Shown one piece after another: positions 1-14,749 of a stretch of DNA of 64,000 bases. Below the pieces are notes generated by a model that saw only the letters and a list, made by a program, of their open reading frames with translations, was not told the origin of the DNA and did no database searches. Within the stretch, counting starts at the first letter, position 1; every line of letters begins with the position of its first letter. Where the stretch lies: the NCBI RefSeq assembly GCF_011386835.1, contig NC_088792.1:224343894-224407893 (forward strand), in the 5' to 3' direction. Position numbers and translations under genes: made by a program. Source of the stretch: Chrysemys picta bellii. Taxonomy: Eukaryota; Chordata; Testudines; Emydidae.

Positions 1-3104
<3,104 letters not shown>

Positions 3105-3220
3105 GGCTGCACAGACTCCTCCTGACCGACTTATTCCCGGGCGGGGCGCGGCAGCCCAGCGAACAGCGGTGAGTCAGGAGCGGCGCGAGGGGCAGCGGCT
3201 GCGACGGAGTCACTCGCAGC

Positions 3221-3292
3221 AGAGAGAGAGGGCGCGCGCGCGGCGCTTATATAGCAGCGCTCCATACGGGCATCGCGCGACCTCTGACGTCA
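3221..3292 (-). promoter_or_regulatory. RPS20: RPS20 core promoter: CRE, TATA-like box, TOP-like tract
   Basis: Reading the minus strand toward exon 1, there is a full palindromic CRE, TGACGTCA (3285-3292), then TATATAA (3253-3247), then about 20 bases on a pyrimidine tract CCCTCTCTCTCT (3232-3221). The tract falls where transcription should begin. It resembles the 5' terminal oligopyrimidine start of ribosomal protein mRNAs, which puts their translation under mTOR control. The 5'UTR would then be about 120 nt. The exact start site is inferred. Confidence 0.65.
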
Positions 3293-3699
3293 GCAGGGCC
3301 GCGCCGCCCCTGCCTTGCGCTGGGGTCAGGCCGGCGAGGCTGTCCGCCTGAGAGACAGACTAGTCCGCGGGGGCAGCGGGTCGGGGGGGGCGCTGCGCCC
3401 TCGGGCTGGGTAGGGCCGCCGGGCTCCCTCCGCGCTGTGGGGGCCGCACGCTGAGCGGAGCAGCAAGACTGCCAGGGCATAATGAAGTCCGAGCCCGGGG
3501 GGCAGTTGTACTGCCTGTGTCATAGCGCAGCCCAGCGCACTTGCCCGTCCCTGAGCTCGGCGTCCTCCCTGAGCCCCTCTCCGCCCGGGGCTGCGGGGAT
3601 GGAGGCGACTCGTAGTTGGCAGCCCCAGCACTGGGGTTGATAGTGGTGGCCGCAGCCAGGCTCGAGCCGTTGCAGGCAGGGCTCAGTTCGTGACAAAAA

Positions 3700-4940
3700 T
3701 CTGTCAAGGCTGGGGTTAGTGAGGGCTCAAAGAGAGAAATGCCCAGAGCCTCACTGCCGGATTTTAAAAAGAAAATAACCTAAATTAACTAAACACGTGA
3801 ATGTTTGGGGTGATTTGTGATTAGAGTTGGCACTAAGGGGATTCTTAAAGGATTGTTATTACATCATAGCTTCAAACAGTTGATTTCGCCTAACATAAAG
3901 CAAGGATGGAAAGATAAAAAAAATTGACCACCACCTCAGCCAGTCACAGTGCCTTTGTTTGCTAGCGAAAAGTCGGTGGCAGGAGCCGCTGTCAAACTGA
4001 CAGCTTTTAAATACAAGTGGTCAACTTTTCCCACTTTTAAAAGGCCAAATCCTGCCCCCTTTGCCCAGCCACAGTATTTCAGTTTGGTGCTGTGGGTGGC
4101 TACAGCGGCAGGAGGACACCTCCTCTACCTCCACACCCAGTACAAAAGCAGCAAGTACCCCACTCTCAGCCTTTGTACCAATCCTCACAGGGTAGATACA
4201 GCATGGTTCCTTGAGCTTTAAATGTGTAGGCCTTTGCAAGATGGCAGTCTTAAATTGTTAAGATCTGGACTTTAAAAGTAGTAATTATAGCAAAAAATAA
4301 TTCATTAAAAAGTCTCCCTCATGTAAAGTAACACATTCTTTAAATGAAAGAACACTAGGCAAGTGTTATTTGTTTGTGTGACAGTAATGCCTAATGCCCC
4401 AGTTGTGGATCAAGGCCCTTGTACTAAGTGCTGTTCAAACAGAGCAGAGGCAGACCTTGCCCCCAATAGCTTATAATCATTTTAAATTCCATTCTTGCTG
4501 AATAGAGTTGGCTGTTGTAGGAACAATAACGGCTTGCTATACATGCTAACTTGCTTTAAAGGGTGATGAACCTGTTCCTGTCTATTCATGCAAAGTATTT
4601 ATATTATAGCCACTACTATACTATCTAGGGGCAAAAAGAAATATCAGTTAGCATCAAGTTAAAGCCCGGCAGGACCCTGTTCCATTTAGTCTTGGATTTA
4701 TCTACTTATACTTGATTTTTTAAGTCACCTTTCCCTTTTAGTATCCTTTTGCTTCTGATATTGTAAGAAGATTTCTACTAAAACAAGAGTTCTGTGGTAA
4801 GACGAAGTTGGTCAGGCTGAGGCTCCGCAGGCTCTTACTCATGTACAAATACTTATTACTGAGAGTATTCCAGCTTCTGAAAACCTCACTAGGGACCTTG
4901 GTGATTTTATCTTCCTTATTAAGTATAATCATCCCACGTC
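3700..4940. other. Intergenic DNA left of the CR1/hAT block; no gene seen
   Basis: This is mostly unrecognised AT-rich sequence. At about 4390-4480 there is a degraded ancient repeat, read on the minus strand as a phrase like TATTGGGGGCAAGGTCTGCC. Similar phrases occur near 20080, 26650, 35690, 37860 and 45710. Open frames at 3949-4221 and 4021-4239 show no domain and overlap each other on opposite strands. Confidence 0.5.
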
Positions 4941-4944
4941 ATGA

Positions 4945-6075
4945 ATTCTTGGATTTTTAAGGCCCTGCAGAGACCATTGTGATCATCTAGTCTGACCTGC
5001 ATAACACATACCATAGAACTCCATAAGAGCACACTTCCTTGAATTAATTCCTGCTTCAAGATCAATAGCTGTAGTTGAACTAGAGCAGGGCTGCGCAACC
5101 TACAGCCTGTACACAGCCCACCAAAGCATTTCCTAAGGGCCGCAGCCTGCTTCAACACCGTATACTAACAACTGATTCAATAGGGTTTTGTCATCACGTT
5201 TACATCGTTTTAGTTTACACAGGTGTGTAAAAAGACAGACAATACTGTACATAGAAACTATCTAAATAAATACAAAACAAGCTGAACTTAAACTATAAAT
5301 CAATATAGGTGACTAAATCTTACTAAAGTTTGTGGAATCTGTTTGACTCACACAAGGTTGTGCTTAGGTTTATGTGGCCCTCCTATGTAATGAGGTTGGG
5401 CACCACTGAACTAGAGCACATCTTTTAAAGAAACATCGAGTCTTGATTTTAAAGTTTCCAGTGATGGAGTATCAACAACATTTGCTATTTTATTCTACTG
5501 GTTAATTACACTCCCTTAAAAAAATTGCACCTTATTTTGGTATGAATTTGTCTAGCTTCAACTCAGTTGGATCTTGTTACACCTTTTATACTGGATTGCA
5601 GATCCCTCTAGTGTAAAATTTCTGTTCCCCCTGTAGATACTATAGACTAATCAAATCACCCCTTTGCCTTCTCTTTAATAAGCTAAATAAATTGAGCTTC
5701 TTAAATCACTATAAGTCCTGCTTTCCAATCCTTAACCATTCTCCTGGCTCTTCCCCAAAATCTCTCTGAGATATCAACAGTCTTCTTGCATTAACACCAG
5801 AACTGAACACGGCATGCCACTAGCAGTCACAACCCTGTCAAACACAGAGGTAATATAGCCTTCTTATTTGAAATTCCACTGCTTATACATCCCAGGCTTG
5901 CACTGGTCCTTTAGCCACAGTGTTGCCGTGGGCACTTATGTGCACTGATTATCCACTATGACCCACACATCTTTTTCAGAGTGTCTGCTTGCCAGGATAG
6001 TTCCCCCCTCCTCCCCCCCCCCGTAAATGCAACCTACATTCTTTGTTCCGAGATGCCATACTTGGTGAGGACCTA
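4945..6075 (-). mobile_element. CR1 LINE 3' fragment, split by a hAT insertion
   Basis: The minus-strand sequence matches the 3' part of CR1-type LINEs: plus-strand phrases such as GATCATCTAGTCTGACCTGC are the reverse complement of the conserved CR1 tail. Homology runs 4945-5085 and resumes at 5409 to about 6075. The gap is a hAT element with its own target duplication (5086-5408). No intact reading frame remains. Confidence 0.75.
5086..5408. mobile_element. Non-autonomous hAT-type element inside CR1, 323 bp
   Basis: The ends are CAGGGCTGCGCAACCT and, reverse-complemented, CAGTGGTGCCCAACCT. A perfect 8-bp target duplication AACTAGAG lies at 5078-5085 and 5409-5416, both within the surrounding CR1 copy, so it inserted after that CR1. 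It has no coding capacity. Confidence 0.9.
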
Positions 6076-6109
6076 CCAGCACCCAGAATGTGATTTTGAC
6101 ACTTTGCGA

Positions 6110-6310
6110 GATCCAGGTGCAGAAACCTCTGAAGTGCACAATGAGGAGGGAGTAGGGGAGGACAAAGAAAGGGACACAAACCATTCAGCGAGCCAGGTGT
6201 TGTTCGAAACTCAGCTGGCATCAAGACAGTCTTGCTGGGTGAGCACTGATGAGCTTGATGATGACAGGGAAGGGAACTCAGCTAAGTGGAGAGATGTATT
6301 TTTCTTTATA
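6110..6310 (+). pseudogene. Possible Harbinger accessory (Myb/SANT-like) ORF remnant
   Basis: An acidic open frame, with GAETSEVHNEEGVGEDKERD followed by SQVLFETQLASRQ, resembles the acidic region next to the SANT-like domain in the second protein of vertebrate Harbinger elements. It is encoded opposite to the Harbinger transposase remnant at 7935-8396, the arrangement expected for these elements. The frame upstream of about 6110 is CR1 sequence and should not be counted. Assignment is by resemblance only. Confidence 0.35.
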
Positions 6311-6319
6311 AGCAATTTT

Positions 6320-7930
6320 TTTAACTTTTTTGTGCCCAAAACCTCCCCTCCCTCCATCCCACCCATCCACCCTTCTCTTTGTTAAAATGGTACCCATCCC
6401 ATTCATGATTTAGATAACTTGTAAAATGTTAGAAATTAAAAGAATAATAATAATATGGCAGTCCAAGTTACACAGCCTGCAGCATCAGATCACTGTCCCG
6501 TGGTTGGGTAGAGGTGGCATCCGCTTCTCCTTGTTAAGCTAGCCAGGGGGCCATGCAAAGTATTTTGCTTATCTCAACCGGGTGCTCCTTGTATCCTCTT
6601 GAACAAACTCGATGAAACTTTCATGGAGATACTTTGTAGCCCTCTCCTGAATATTGTGAAGGATGACTATCACAGGGGAAGAAACAAGGCAGAGACATTC
6701 CCACACCATTCTGCAATGAATTTTGCAGACACCATTTCAACAGGCTAGCAGCATATGGGCCCAGGCGGCTTCGTGATGTCAGTGGCAGCTGGGTCCTCTG
6801 GGAGTGAGATATCAGACAAAATCATCACTGCCTATGAAAATATTCAATATTCACTCCATTTTCCTATTACTGACACAGAGGGGCACCCAATGTCTAAACC
6901 TTCCATGCAACAGCCCTCCACCACTCCCACTAGTCCATTCTCACCATTGCTTGAGCTGCACATTTATGTAACAAGGGGCTCTGAAGCTAAAGTGAAAAAT
7001 AGCATTTCTTATGAGAGGTCTTTTTTAGGAATCATGTAAGGGAGTTTTTAGACATCTTTTACTTTGTTGTGACGGTAAATCTTAATCTAATTCTGTATCT
7101 GTTTGTTTTAATCAGCAGTCTCTGGCATGGTGGCCTTAAGAGATGCCCCTTCTACGTCTGCTGAACATTTGACCTTGATCAGATGAAGAAGAAGCGGATC
7201 AGGAAGGATATGTTCTGTGTGATCCTCCAGTCCTGTACAGCTGCTGATCGTGAGCACAGGGATTGGAGGGGCCAAATGGCTGAGAGTAGGGGGAAGAACC
7301 AGGAATGGACAAAGTGGTTACTGACAGAATGACAAAGGGACAAAGAGGTACTTCAGTAATTTCACCAGGACATAATAGCTTTGCTCAAGCAATAAACACA
7401 GATGTTGCAGAAAATTATTGTGCCAACTACCCCAAGACTCCATACATAGCACTGCCTTTCCGACTCATGGAAAACTCCATTTGCTGCTTCCTGTACCCCC
7501 AACATCACAGGTTGCAGCAGGACATGAACCCTTTCCTCTAATCACTCTGTGCTAAGGGAAAATAAGGACAACCATGACTTTACACTACAGTGTACTACTT
7601 GTTTTTAACATTAAAAACCATATTACAATGTTTCATTCATATGCAAACATGTTAATTGTTTACTTATTTTTTATAAGTTTGGGTCAGCCTCTTACAGTGC
7701 TTCTGTATTTGCACTTGAGCTTTGTTTCCTGTTTATATTCACCAAATAAAATTGTTTTTGAAATTCAACGTATACTTGTTTGTACCAAGCATAAATGCCA
7801 CATTACAACATTATAAGGGGAGTCAATAACCCTTGACCATGCAATGACCATATTCAAGCTCTGTGTGCACAAAGGCACACAAGTTCAGAAAAGTATCACA
7901 CAACACTGCTATGGCTGACTGTTAAAATAT
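6320..7930. other. Probable interior of a decayed Harbinger element; no intact gene
   Basis: This stretch lies between the accessory-ORF remnant and the transposase remnant of a likely Harbinger element. It holds short unrelated frames (6755-7039, 7305-7541, 7574-7816) without recognisable domains. I could not find the terminal repeats or the 3-bp target duplication that would fix the element's borders. Confidence 0.35.
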
Positions 7931-7934
7931 TATT

Positions 7935-8396
7935 TTATAGCCTCCTCAACCATATAACTCCATCATTGGCTCTTAATAGCCCTGTCTGCCTGTTCAAATT
8001 CAGCAGAGAGCCAGTCCACCTCTCCCCTGATGGAAGCCTTTTCCCCTTTGCCTCAGAAATATTATGTAATACAGAACATAAAGCAATAATGATAGGAATG
8101 TTTGCCTCACTGAGATCAAATCTAGCCATTAAATATCACCACTGAGCTTTAAATCTACCAAAAGCACATTCAACAGTCATCCTGCACCTGCTGAGCTGGT
8201 ATTTAAATATTTCCCTGGGTCTGTCGAGGTGGCCAGTGTAGAATTTCAAGAGACAAAGGAGCAAGGAGTAGACGGAGTCCCCCAAAATCACTATGGGCAT
8301 GTGGGAGTCAGGGAAAAATATCCCCGCTAGCAGCCTTTGGAAAAATCCTATGTTCTTACAGATGCAAGCATCATGCATCTTCCTTGACCAGCCCAC
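7935..8396 (-). pseudogene. Harbinger (HARBI1-like) transposase C-terminal remnant
   Basis: Two minus-strand frames together resemble the end of DDE_Tnp_4 transposases. The first (8396-8136) carries ILGDSVYSLL, corresponding to the catalytic GDxxY region, followed by RMTVECAFGRFKAQW, the family's 'VER.FGRLK' region with its acidic residue. The second (8129-7935) continues with a Leu/Ala-rich helix ending in CSVLHNISEAKG, matching the conserved 'LHN' motif. A stop lies between them, and the amino-terminal half is absent or unrecognisable, so this is a dead fragment. Confidence 0.7.
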
Positions 8397-8607
8397 ACTG
8401 AGCCACTAGCACTTGCATAAATGGAAAAGTGCCCCTTTTGGTTTAGATACTCACTGGCAAGATGGTTTGGGGCCTCCAGCTCAGCTCAGGCTGCTGCTCT
8501 CTCCTTAGCTATGCCCTACTGTGGCTCCAGCTCCATGGAGGACAGGCCCCCGGGCTCCTCACTCCCTCATTGGCCTGCCTACCGAGCCAATCAGGCTGAC
8601 CTGAGCC

Positions 8608-8902
8608 CAGGGCTGGCTCTAACTTTTTTGCTGCCCCAAGCAGCAAAAAAAGCGCCGCCCTGCCAAGCCCCCCCCATCACGCCGAGCGCCGTGCTGCCAG
8701 AACCCCCCCCCGAGCGCCGTGCCGCCCCCCCACCAAGCGCCGCACGCCGGAGCGCCCCCCCGCCAAGCACCGGAGTGCCCCTCCCCCCCGCGGAATGCCA
8801 CGCCGCTCCACGCTGTCCCCCCGCCACCCCAAGATTGGCCGCCCCTTACCAGGTGCCGCCCCAAGCATGTGCTTGGTTGCCTGGTGCCTGGAGCCGGCTC
8901 TG
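8608..8902. mobile_element. hAT-type MITE (CAGGGCCGG family), 295 bp, C-rich
   Basis: The termini are CAGGGCTGGCTCT and, reverse-complemented, CAGAGCCGGCTCCAGG. A perfect 8-bp target duplication CCTGAGCC occupies 8600-8607 and 8903-8910. The interior carries GCGCCG- and C-run-rich sequence that opens long spurious frames on both strands. Related copies are at 26203-26426 and 29547-29781. Confidence 0.9.
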
Positions 8903-9139
8903 CCTGAGCCTTGGCATCTCTCCATTGGCTCTGGGGACTGCAAGTATCAGGATCCTGATTCCAATTCATCCTTCCCTTTTCTTTTGGTATTGGATGAGGG
9001 CCAAACAAACCCACGAAGTTTTAGTAAGAGACCTTAGGAGACAGCCTGCTGCCTTTTTCACCATCTGGAGTTTTTGTGACCTCGATCACAAGCTTTGGGT
9101 AAAGAGTTATAGTCCCATGTTGAGGTGACCAGTCACAGT

Positions 9140-12060
9140 AGTTTGGTCTTTAATACTAAGTAATATAATTGCCTGGCACATCAGATGTGGAAGAAGGTAT
9201 TTCTTGATATTTAAAGTGCCTACCTATCAAGAAGTAGCCCAAGGCATCACACTATCTTAATGACTAGAGGGCTAATGCTCTCAATAGAGAGCCTCAATAG
9301 AGCGTCTCATCTAGCTTCTCTCAATTATTTTCCTCAACTTATCAACATAACTTCCCTATTTGCTGCACTTACTTGAACCAGTTGTTTTTCAGGTCCTGAG
9401 CATTTTTTCAGGCACTGGGACCTGTGTGAAAGTGTTGTCTGTGGCTGATGAGAGGGAGATTTAAGATAAGGTGTCACGAGCACATTGGTGCTACTGGAAC
9501 ATTAGAGCAGCATATTGGTGGCATCTCACACTTACCTAACATGTAGATGTTAATAAAAAGAAAGGGGAAAGGTTTGTACTCTGAGATTTAACATATTATC
9601 CCCTTGAGGAAGAACAGTGGGTACTTTTCCTAACTCTTTGGAATCTGGTTGAGAGGAGAGATTGAAGCCAGGTCAATGATGCTCCACCTTTTGTGACCTA
9701 TATTACTCACACTATGGATTGACAGAAGCAAGCAGGAATAATAAAAGGTCAGGTAAAGCTTAGGACTCAAAAGAAAATGAGATGTGTTGGTGTTCAAGCT
9801 CTGATTAGAAACAGGAACTAAATTGAAGAAATCATTACCCGGAACAGCTGTCTGGATCAATGTAGCATGAAAATGATCCAAAAGGCATCAAATATTAAGA
9901 AGTTTGAGTTTCAAAGGGCTTACCCACTTCTCTCTGAAAAGTTAATATAGCAAAGAAGCAGCTGTAGTCTACCATTTAAATTAAGAGATTGTGGTTAGAA
10001 GAAAAAGCAACTGTAGAGTCTGTACTGTGGTCTCACACAGCAGTGCAGTTAAGAGCATCTGGATCTGTATAGCACACTTCCTAAGCCTTTCTTTGACTTA
10101 CACTGAATCCTACCACAGTAATTCAGAAAATGCATACTTAATAAAAGCATATTTTCTACATTCTCATGCACACAATATACAGACAATTCTGTTTCTACAA
10201 CATGAGAGAACATGGATTATTTAGCATCTCACGACGTGCATCAATGTATTTCCCCCTTTTATTTTACCATTTAAACTACCATTTTAGTTGTCCTGCAAAC
10301 AAGGAACTACAAGAAACACTTATGCCTTCCAATTCCACATGCTTGCCCCCCACCTATATAGAATTAAACTGATGACAACAGGAGTTCCATCCACAAAACA
10401 GGATGAAATGTTGGGTTTGCACGTTGATCACTGAAAGAGAAGTTATCGTTGTCTTAAGGGCTTACAAGACTGGTCAACTTATTCAACTATTTAATCAAAT
10501 ACAGCTAAATTCTGAAGTATGTGTAGAAGGTCATTTGGGGCATGATAAGCACTTACTGACATATATAAAAAAAACTGTTGCTCACTTTTGCTCTTTTTTA
10601 TTTTTTGCAAGCCTAATATTTGTCTTGATGAGCTAGCTCTTGGAGTGATGCAACTACATAATTTTTTAAAAGCTTTAATTTAAAAAAAAATTCTAACCCC
10701 CATGGCTGCAGAGAAAAGCTTTGGAACTGGACAACTCAAAAGCTAGTAAGAAAATAAGAATTGAAAAGTATGCTTGCATATGGCAATGCTACATTAACTG
10801 TGAACCAGGACAGTCAATTTCCACATGCAAGGTGAGGAAACTGCAGAGGTTATAAAACTTACTCCCCAATCTATAGCAGCCCGATACATAGCCTAGGATC
10901 AATTCCTGCAAAGACTTGCAAACACTTAACTTTATATACAAGCAGTCCCAATGAAACAGAGCCTATTCACAGTGCATAAAGTTAAGCACATGTATGTCTT
11001 TGCAGAATTGAGGCTCTGCTCTGGCTACTTTTCCATCTGGATCTTCAGGCAGTACTGCAGCTGCTATGCTGCTCTACACTGCACTAGTTGAGGCTCAGTT
11101 CTTTAATGTTCTCTTGAGAGAAATTGCTGTGAGGGTTTGTCCTCCATTTATAGGGTGGAGCATATATTGATCTTTGGGTTGATGCAACCCCTGTTCTCAC
11201 TGCCATTCCCATTTTGAAACAGCTCAGAGATCGCTTTATACACTGTGTGAACCATTCAGTTTCACTGTCAAGGGAAGGGGGGGAATCTCCCATACACTCT
11301 CCCCCCCCCCCCACCTCTCCTCCTCCTCGAATTTAGGACGCACTGCCTCCCAGCTGTGGTCCCTCAACACCCTACTCTCAGTCACTGGCTGTCAGGAGTG
11401 ATAGTAGGGTTGCTGAGAGCCATTGAACCAAACTATAAACCCTGTATACAATGGAAACCACTTCAAGCCAGGGGGTGCAGCAGCACCCTTAGTTCCCGCA
11501 TCTATCTAGCTGGGTTTGGAGGAAGCTGAACCTTACTTAAGCCTCCTTATATTTCTGAAGTTTTAGAAGATTTGCTGTGCAGAAAACAAAACAACCGTTA
11601 AAAGAAAAATAAAACAAATGAAACTATGACAGGCAACCATCTCTGGGCACCTCATTGTCACTCTATGTGGCTCTGCAGCTGCAGTGCTCTCGGATCCCTG
11701 TTGGTTCTTATAAGAATTTACTGTCAGGCCAGAACACTAAAAAATCCCACTCCCTCCTTGCCCCATCCACTCTCTTTGTGGGGTCCATTTATTAAGTCTC
11801 TTATGGTATTTCAAGTTAGCCCATAGTGCCTCAAGTCCAGCCTTTATTCCCCTTGAATCAGGGTTCCCACCATCCTTTGTCTGGGCCTATGTGATTCTTT
11901 GGGTAGGTTTCCCCTACTTGAATCAGTAGAGCGGGACAGGTTATGGACTTTTTTGTTCCCTGGCACTTCCATGGGAAAAAAAAAAGTTTTGTTTTGGATC
12001 AAACCAAAAATAAAATTTTTAGAAAATCAAAAAAGGAACAATTTTTTTAAAATGAGGTCA
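9140..12060. other. Intergenic DNA; no gene seen
   Basis: I see no coding signal. About 10830-10990 (GAGGAAACTGCAGAGG and following) faintly resembles a MIR-type SINE core. A C-run lies at 11300-11312, and A-rich runs are near 10680 and 11980. Short open frames lack recognisable domains. Confidence 0.5.
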
Positions 12061-12067
12061 CATAACT

Positions 12068-12115
12068 TAGACCAGTGGTTAGGGCATCTATGGGGAAGGC
12101 CTAGGTTCAATTTCT
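12068..12115 (+). repeat. tRNA-derived SINE head (truncated)
   Basis: The sequence has an A-box-like GACCAGTGGTTAGGGCAT and a B-box-like GGTTCAATTTC with tRNA-like spacing, typical of tRNA-derived SINE heads. It runs directly into a 5'-truncated CR1 copy. Confidence 0.5.
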
Positions 12116-12119
12116 TTGT

Positions 12120-13310
12120 CAGGATTACTGGGTTAGTGGATAGGGGAGAAGCAGTAGATCCGATATCTTGATTTTAGTGAGGGTTTGACACAATCCCACA
12201 TGACGTTCTCATAAGCAAACAAGGGAAATGCGGTCTAGATGAATTTACTATACGGTGAGTGCACAAGTGGTTGGAAGACCACAGTCAAAGAGTAGTCATC
12301 AATGGTTTGTTGTCAAACTAGGAGAGCATATTTAATGGGGTCCTGCAGGGGTCAGTATTGGGTCTGGTATCATTCAGTAGCTTCATTAATGACTTTGATA
12401 ATGGAGTAGAGGGTATGCTTATAAAATTTGCAAATGACACCAAGATGGGAGGGTTTGCAAGCACTTTGGAGGACAGGACTAGAATTCAAAAGGACCTTAA
12501 ATTGGAGAAATAGTCTGAAATCAACAAGATGAAATTCAATAAAACAAGTCCAAAGAACTTCGCTTAGGAAGAGAAAAAAAATCAAATGCTTAACTACAGC
12601 ATAGGGAATAACTGGAGAGGTGGTAGTATTGCTGAAAAGGATCTGGGGGTTATAGTGGATCATAAATTGAATACAAGTCAACAATATGATGCAGTTGAAA
12701 AAAAAAAAAAAAAAGCTAATATTCCCGGGTGTATTAACAGAAGTGTCTTACATATAATACAAGAGGTAATTGTCCTTCTCTACTCAGCACTGGGGAGGCC
12801 TCAGCTGGAATACTGCAGCCATTTGTGGGCACCCCCCTTTAGAAAAGATGTGGAAAAACTGGAGTCCAGAGGAGACTAACAAAAATGATAAAAGGTTTAG
12901 AAACTTGACCTATGAGGAAAGGTTAAAAAAACTGGGCATGTTTAGTCTTGAGAAAAGATAACTGAGGGGGGAAACTGGTAACAATCTTCAACTATATTAA
13001 GGGACCTTATAAAGAAGAATTTGATCAACTGTTCTCCTTGTCCACTGTAGGTAGGACAAGAAGTAATGGGCTTGATCTGCAGCAAGGGAGATTTAGGTTA
13101 GATATGAGAAAAAAAACTTTCTAAGGATAGAGAAGCACTGGAATAGGTTTCCACAGGAGGTTGTGGAATCCCCATCAGTGGAGGTTTTTAAGAACAGGTT
13201 GGAGAAACGCTTGTCAGAGCCATCTAGGTTTATCCCATCCCACCTCAGCACAGGCAGCTGGACTTGATGACTTCTTGATGTCCCTTCTATCCCTCCATTT
13301 GTATGATTCT
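12120..13310 (+). mobile_element. CR1 LINE fragment, RT region to 3' end
   Basis: The plus strand shows decayed CR1 reverse-transcriptase sequence: a 'GFDTIPHDVL'-like region near 12185, a degenerate 'FADDTKLGG' equivalent near 12428, then the conserved thumb region (QLEYCSHLWAPPF at about 12800) and the CR1 3' end near 13300. An A-run at 12697-12714 is internal. Multiple frameshifts and stops make it non-functional. Confidence 0.8.
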
Positions 13311-13329
13311 ACGAATTCCCCCCCCCCCT

Positions 13330-13405
13330 CTACCTGATGTGGAAGAGAGATTTGAACTTGGGTGTCCCAAAACTAGGAGTGGCCTAGCCACTGAGCTAAT
13401 CTGAT
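13330..13405 (-). repeat. tRNA-derived SINE fragment
   Basis: Read on the minus strand, TTAGCTCAGTGGCTAGGCC resembles a tRNA A box and AAGTTCAAATCTC a B box. The spacing between them is somewhat longer than in a canonical tRNA. Confidence 0.5.
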
Positions 13406-13687
13406 GGGGGTCTTTTTCCAATCTCCCCCGTGCACTTGTTTCACTTTGTGTACACAGTCATGGCTCTAAGGATTAGAACTAGGGTCTCCCACATCGACAG
13501 GGCCAGACATTCTTACTCTTTCCATGGTCCACATGACTAGTCCTTGACATTCTAAATGACTATGAATTGTAGTGAATAGGCATGTGAGCCAGAGAAAGAA
13601 AAAGAAAGAACCTAGCTATCCAGGTTCACAGTGCATTATCTGGGTTCATAAAGATACAACATTTTCCCTCCACCTGCCATGGCCACA

Positions 13688-13755
13688 TCAGGATTTGAGC
13701 CCATGACCTCCTGCATTAGGAGCAAGAAGCCATACCCTTATGCCACCAGCAGCAA
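13688..13755 (-). repeat. tRNA-like SINE fragment
   Basis: The minus strand has a GGCATAAGGGTATGGC A-box-like block and a GGGCTCAAATCC B-box-like block. It lies between another SINE fragment and the 3' end of a minus-strand CR1. Confidence 0.4.
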
Positions 13756-13805
13756 AACTTTAGGTAAGCTTATTTTTTGAGTAAATAGAAGTTGGCTGCT
13801 GGTCT

Positions 13806-14741
13806 CATAGAATCACAGAATATCAGGGTTGGAAGGGACCTCAGGAGGTCATCTAGTCCAACCCCCTGCTCAAAGCAGGACCAATTCCCAACTAAATCAT
13901 CCCAGCCAGGGCTTTGTCAATCCTGACCTTAAAAACCTCTAAGGAAGGAGATTCCACCACCTCCCTAGGTAACCCATTCCAGTGCTTCACCACCCTTCTA
14001 GTGAAAAAGTTTTTCCTAATATCCAACCTAAACCTCCCCATTACTCCTTGTTCTGTCATCTGGTACCATTGAGAACAGTCTAGATCCATCCTCTTTGGAA
14101 TCCCCTTTCAGGTAGCTGAAAGCAGCTATCAAATCCCCCCTCATTCTTCTCTTCTGCAGACTAAACAATTCCAGTTCCCTCAGCCTCTCTTCATAAGTTA
14201 TGTGCTCCAGCCCCCTAACCATTTTTGTTGCCCTCCGCTGGACTCTTTCCAATTTTTCCACATCCTTCTTGTAGTGTGGGGCCCAAAACTGGACACTGTA
14301 CTCCAGATGAGGCCTCATCAATGTCGAATAGAGGGGAACAATCACATTCCTCGATCTGCTGGCAATGCCCCTACTTATACAGCCCAGAATGCCGTTAGCC
14401 TTCTTGGCAACAAGGGTACACTGTTGACTCATATCCAGCTTCTCGTCCACTGTAACCCCTAGGTCCTTTTCTGCAGAAAAGCTTCCTAGCCATTTGGTCC
14501 CTAGTCTGAGTCTGTCCCAGTGCATGGGATTCTTCCATCCTAAGTGCCGGACTCTGCACTTGTCCTCGTTGAACCTCATCAGGTTTCTTTTGGCCCAATC
14601 CTCTAATTTATCTAGGTCCCTCTGTATCCTGTCCCTACCCTCCAGCGTATCTACCACTCCTCCCAGTTTAGTGTCATCTGCAAACTTGCTGAGAGTGCAG
14701 TCCACGCCATCCTCCAGATCATTAAGACAAGTAAAATGCTT
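13806..14741 (-). mobile_element. CR1 LINE, 5'-truncated, relatively young
   Basis: The 3' terminus lies at about 13806 (plus strand TCATAGAATCACAGAATATC), the characteristic CR1 end. Upstream, in element direction, an open frame of 225 residues (14705-14028) starts in the RT palm, includes the intact catalytic motif FADDTKLGG and continues through the thumb ([20 protein letters not shown]). A second frame (14089-13892) continues with [19 protein letters not shown] after a frameshift near 14030. Good frame preservation suggests a younger insertion than the other CR1 copies here. Confidence 0.9.
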
Positions 14742-14749
14742 AAGAGTTC

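Noticed and set aside
8421..9128. 235-residue plus-strand frame, Pro/Ala-rich
   Set aside because: Its middle is the C-rich interior of a hAT MITE with exact borders, and the opposite strand is equally open. It has no start context or domain.
12697..12714. Poly(A) run that could mark a processed retrogene tail
   Set aside because: It lies inside a CR1 thumb region and CR1 homology continues past it. The same position is A-rich in the CR1 at about 30510.
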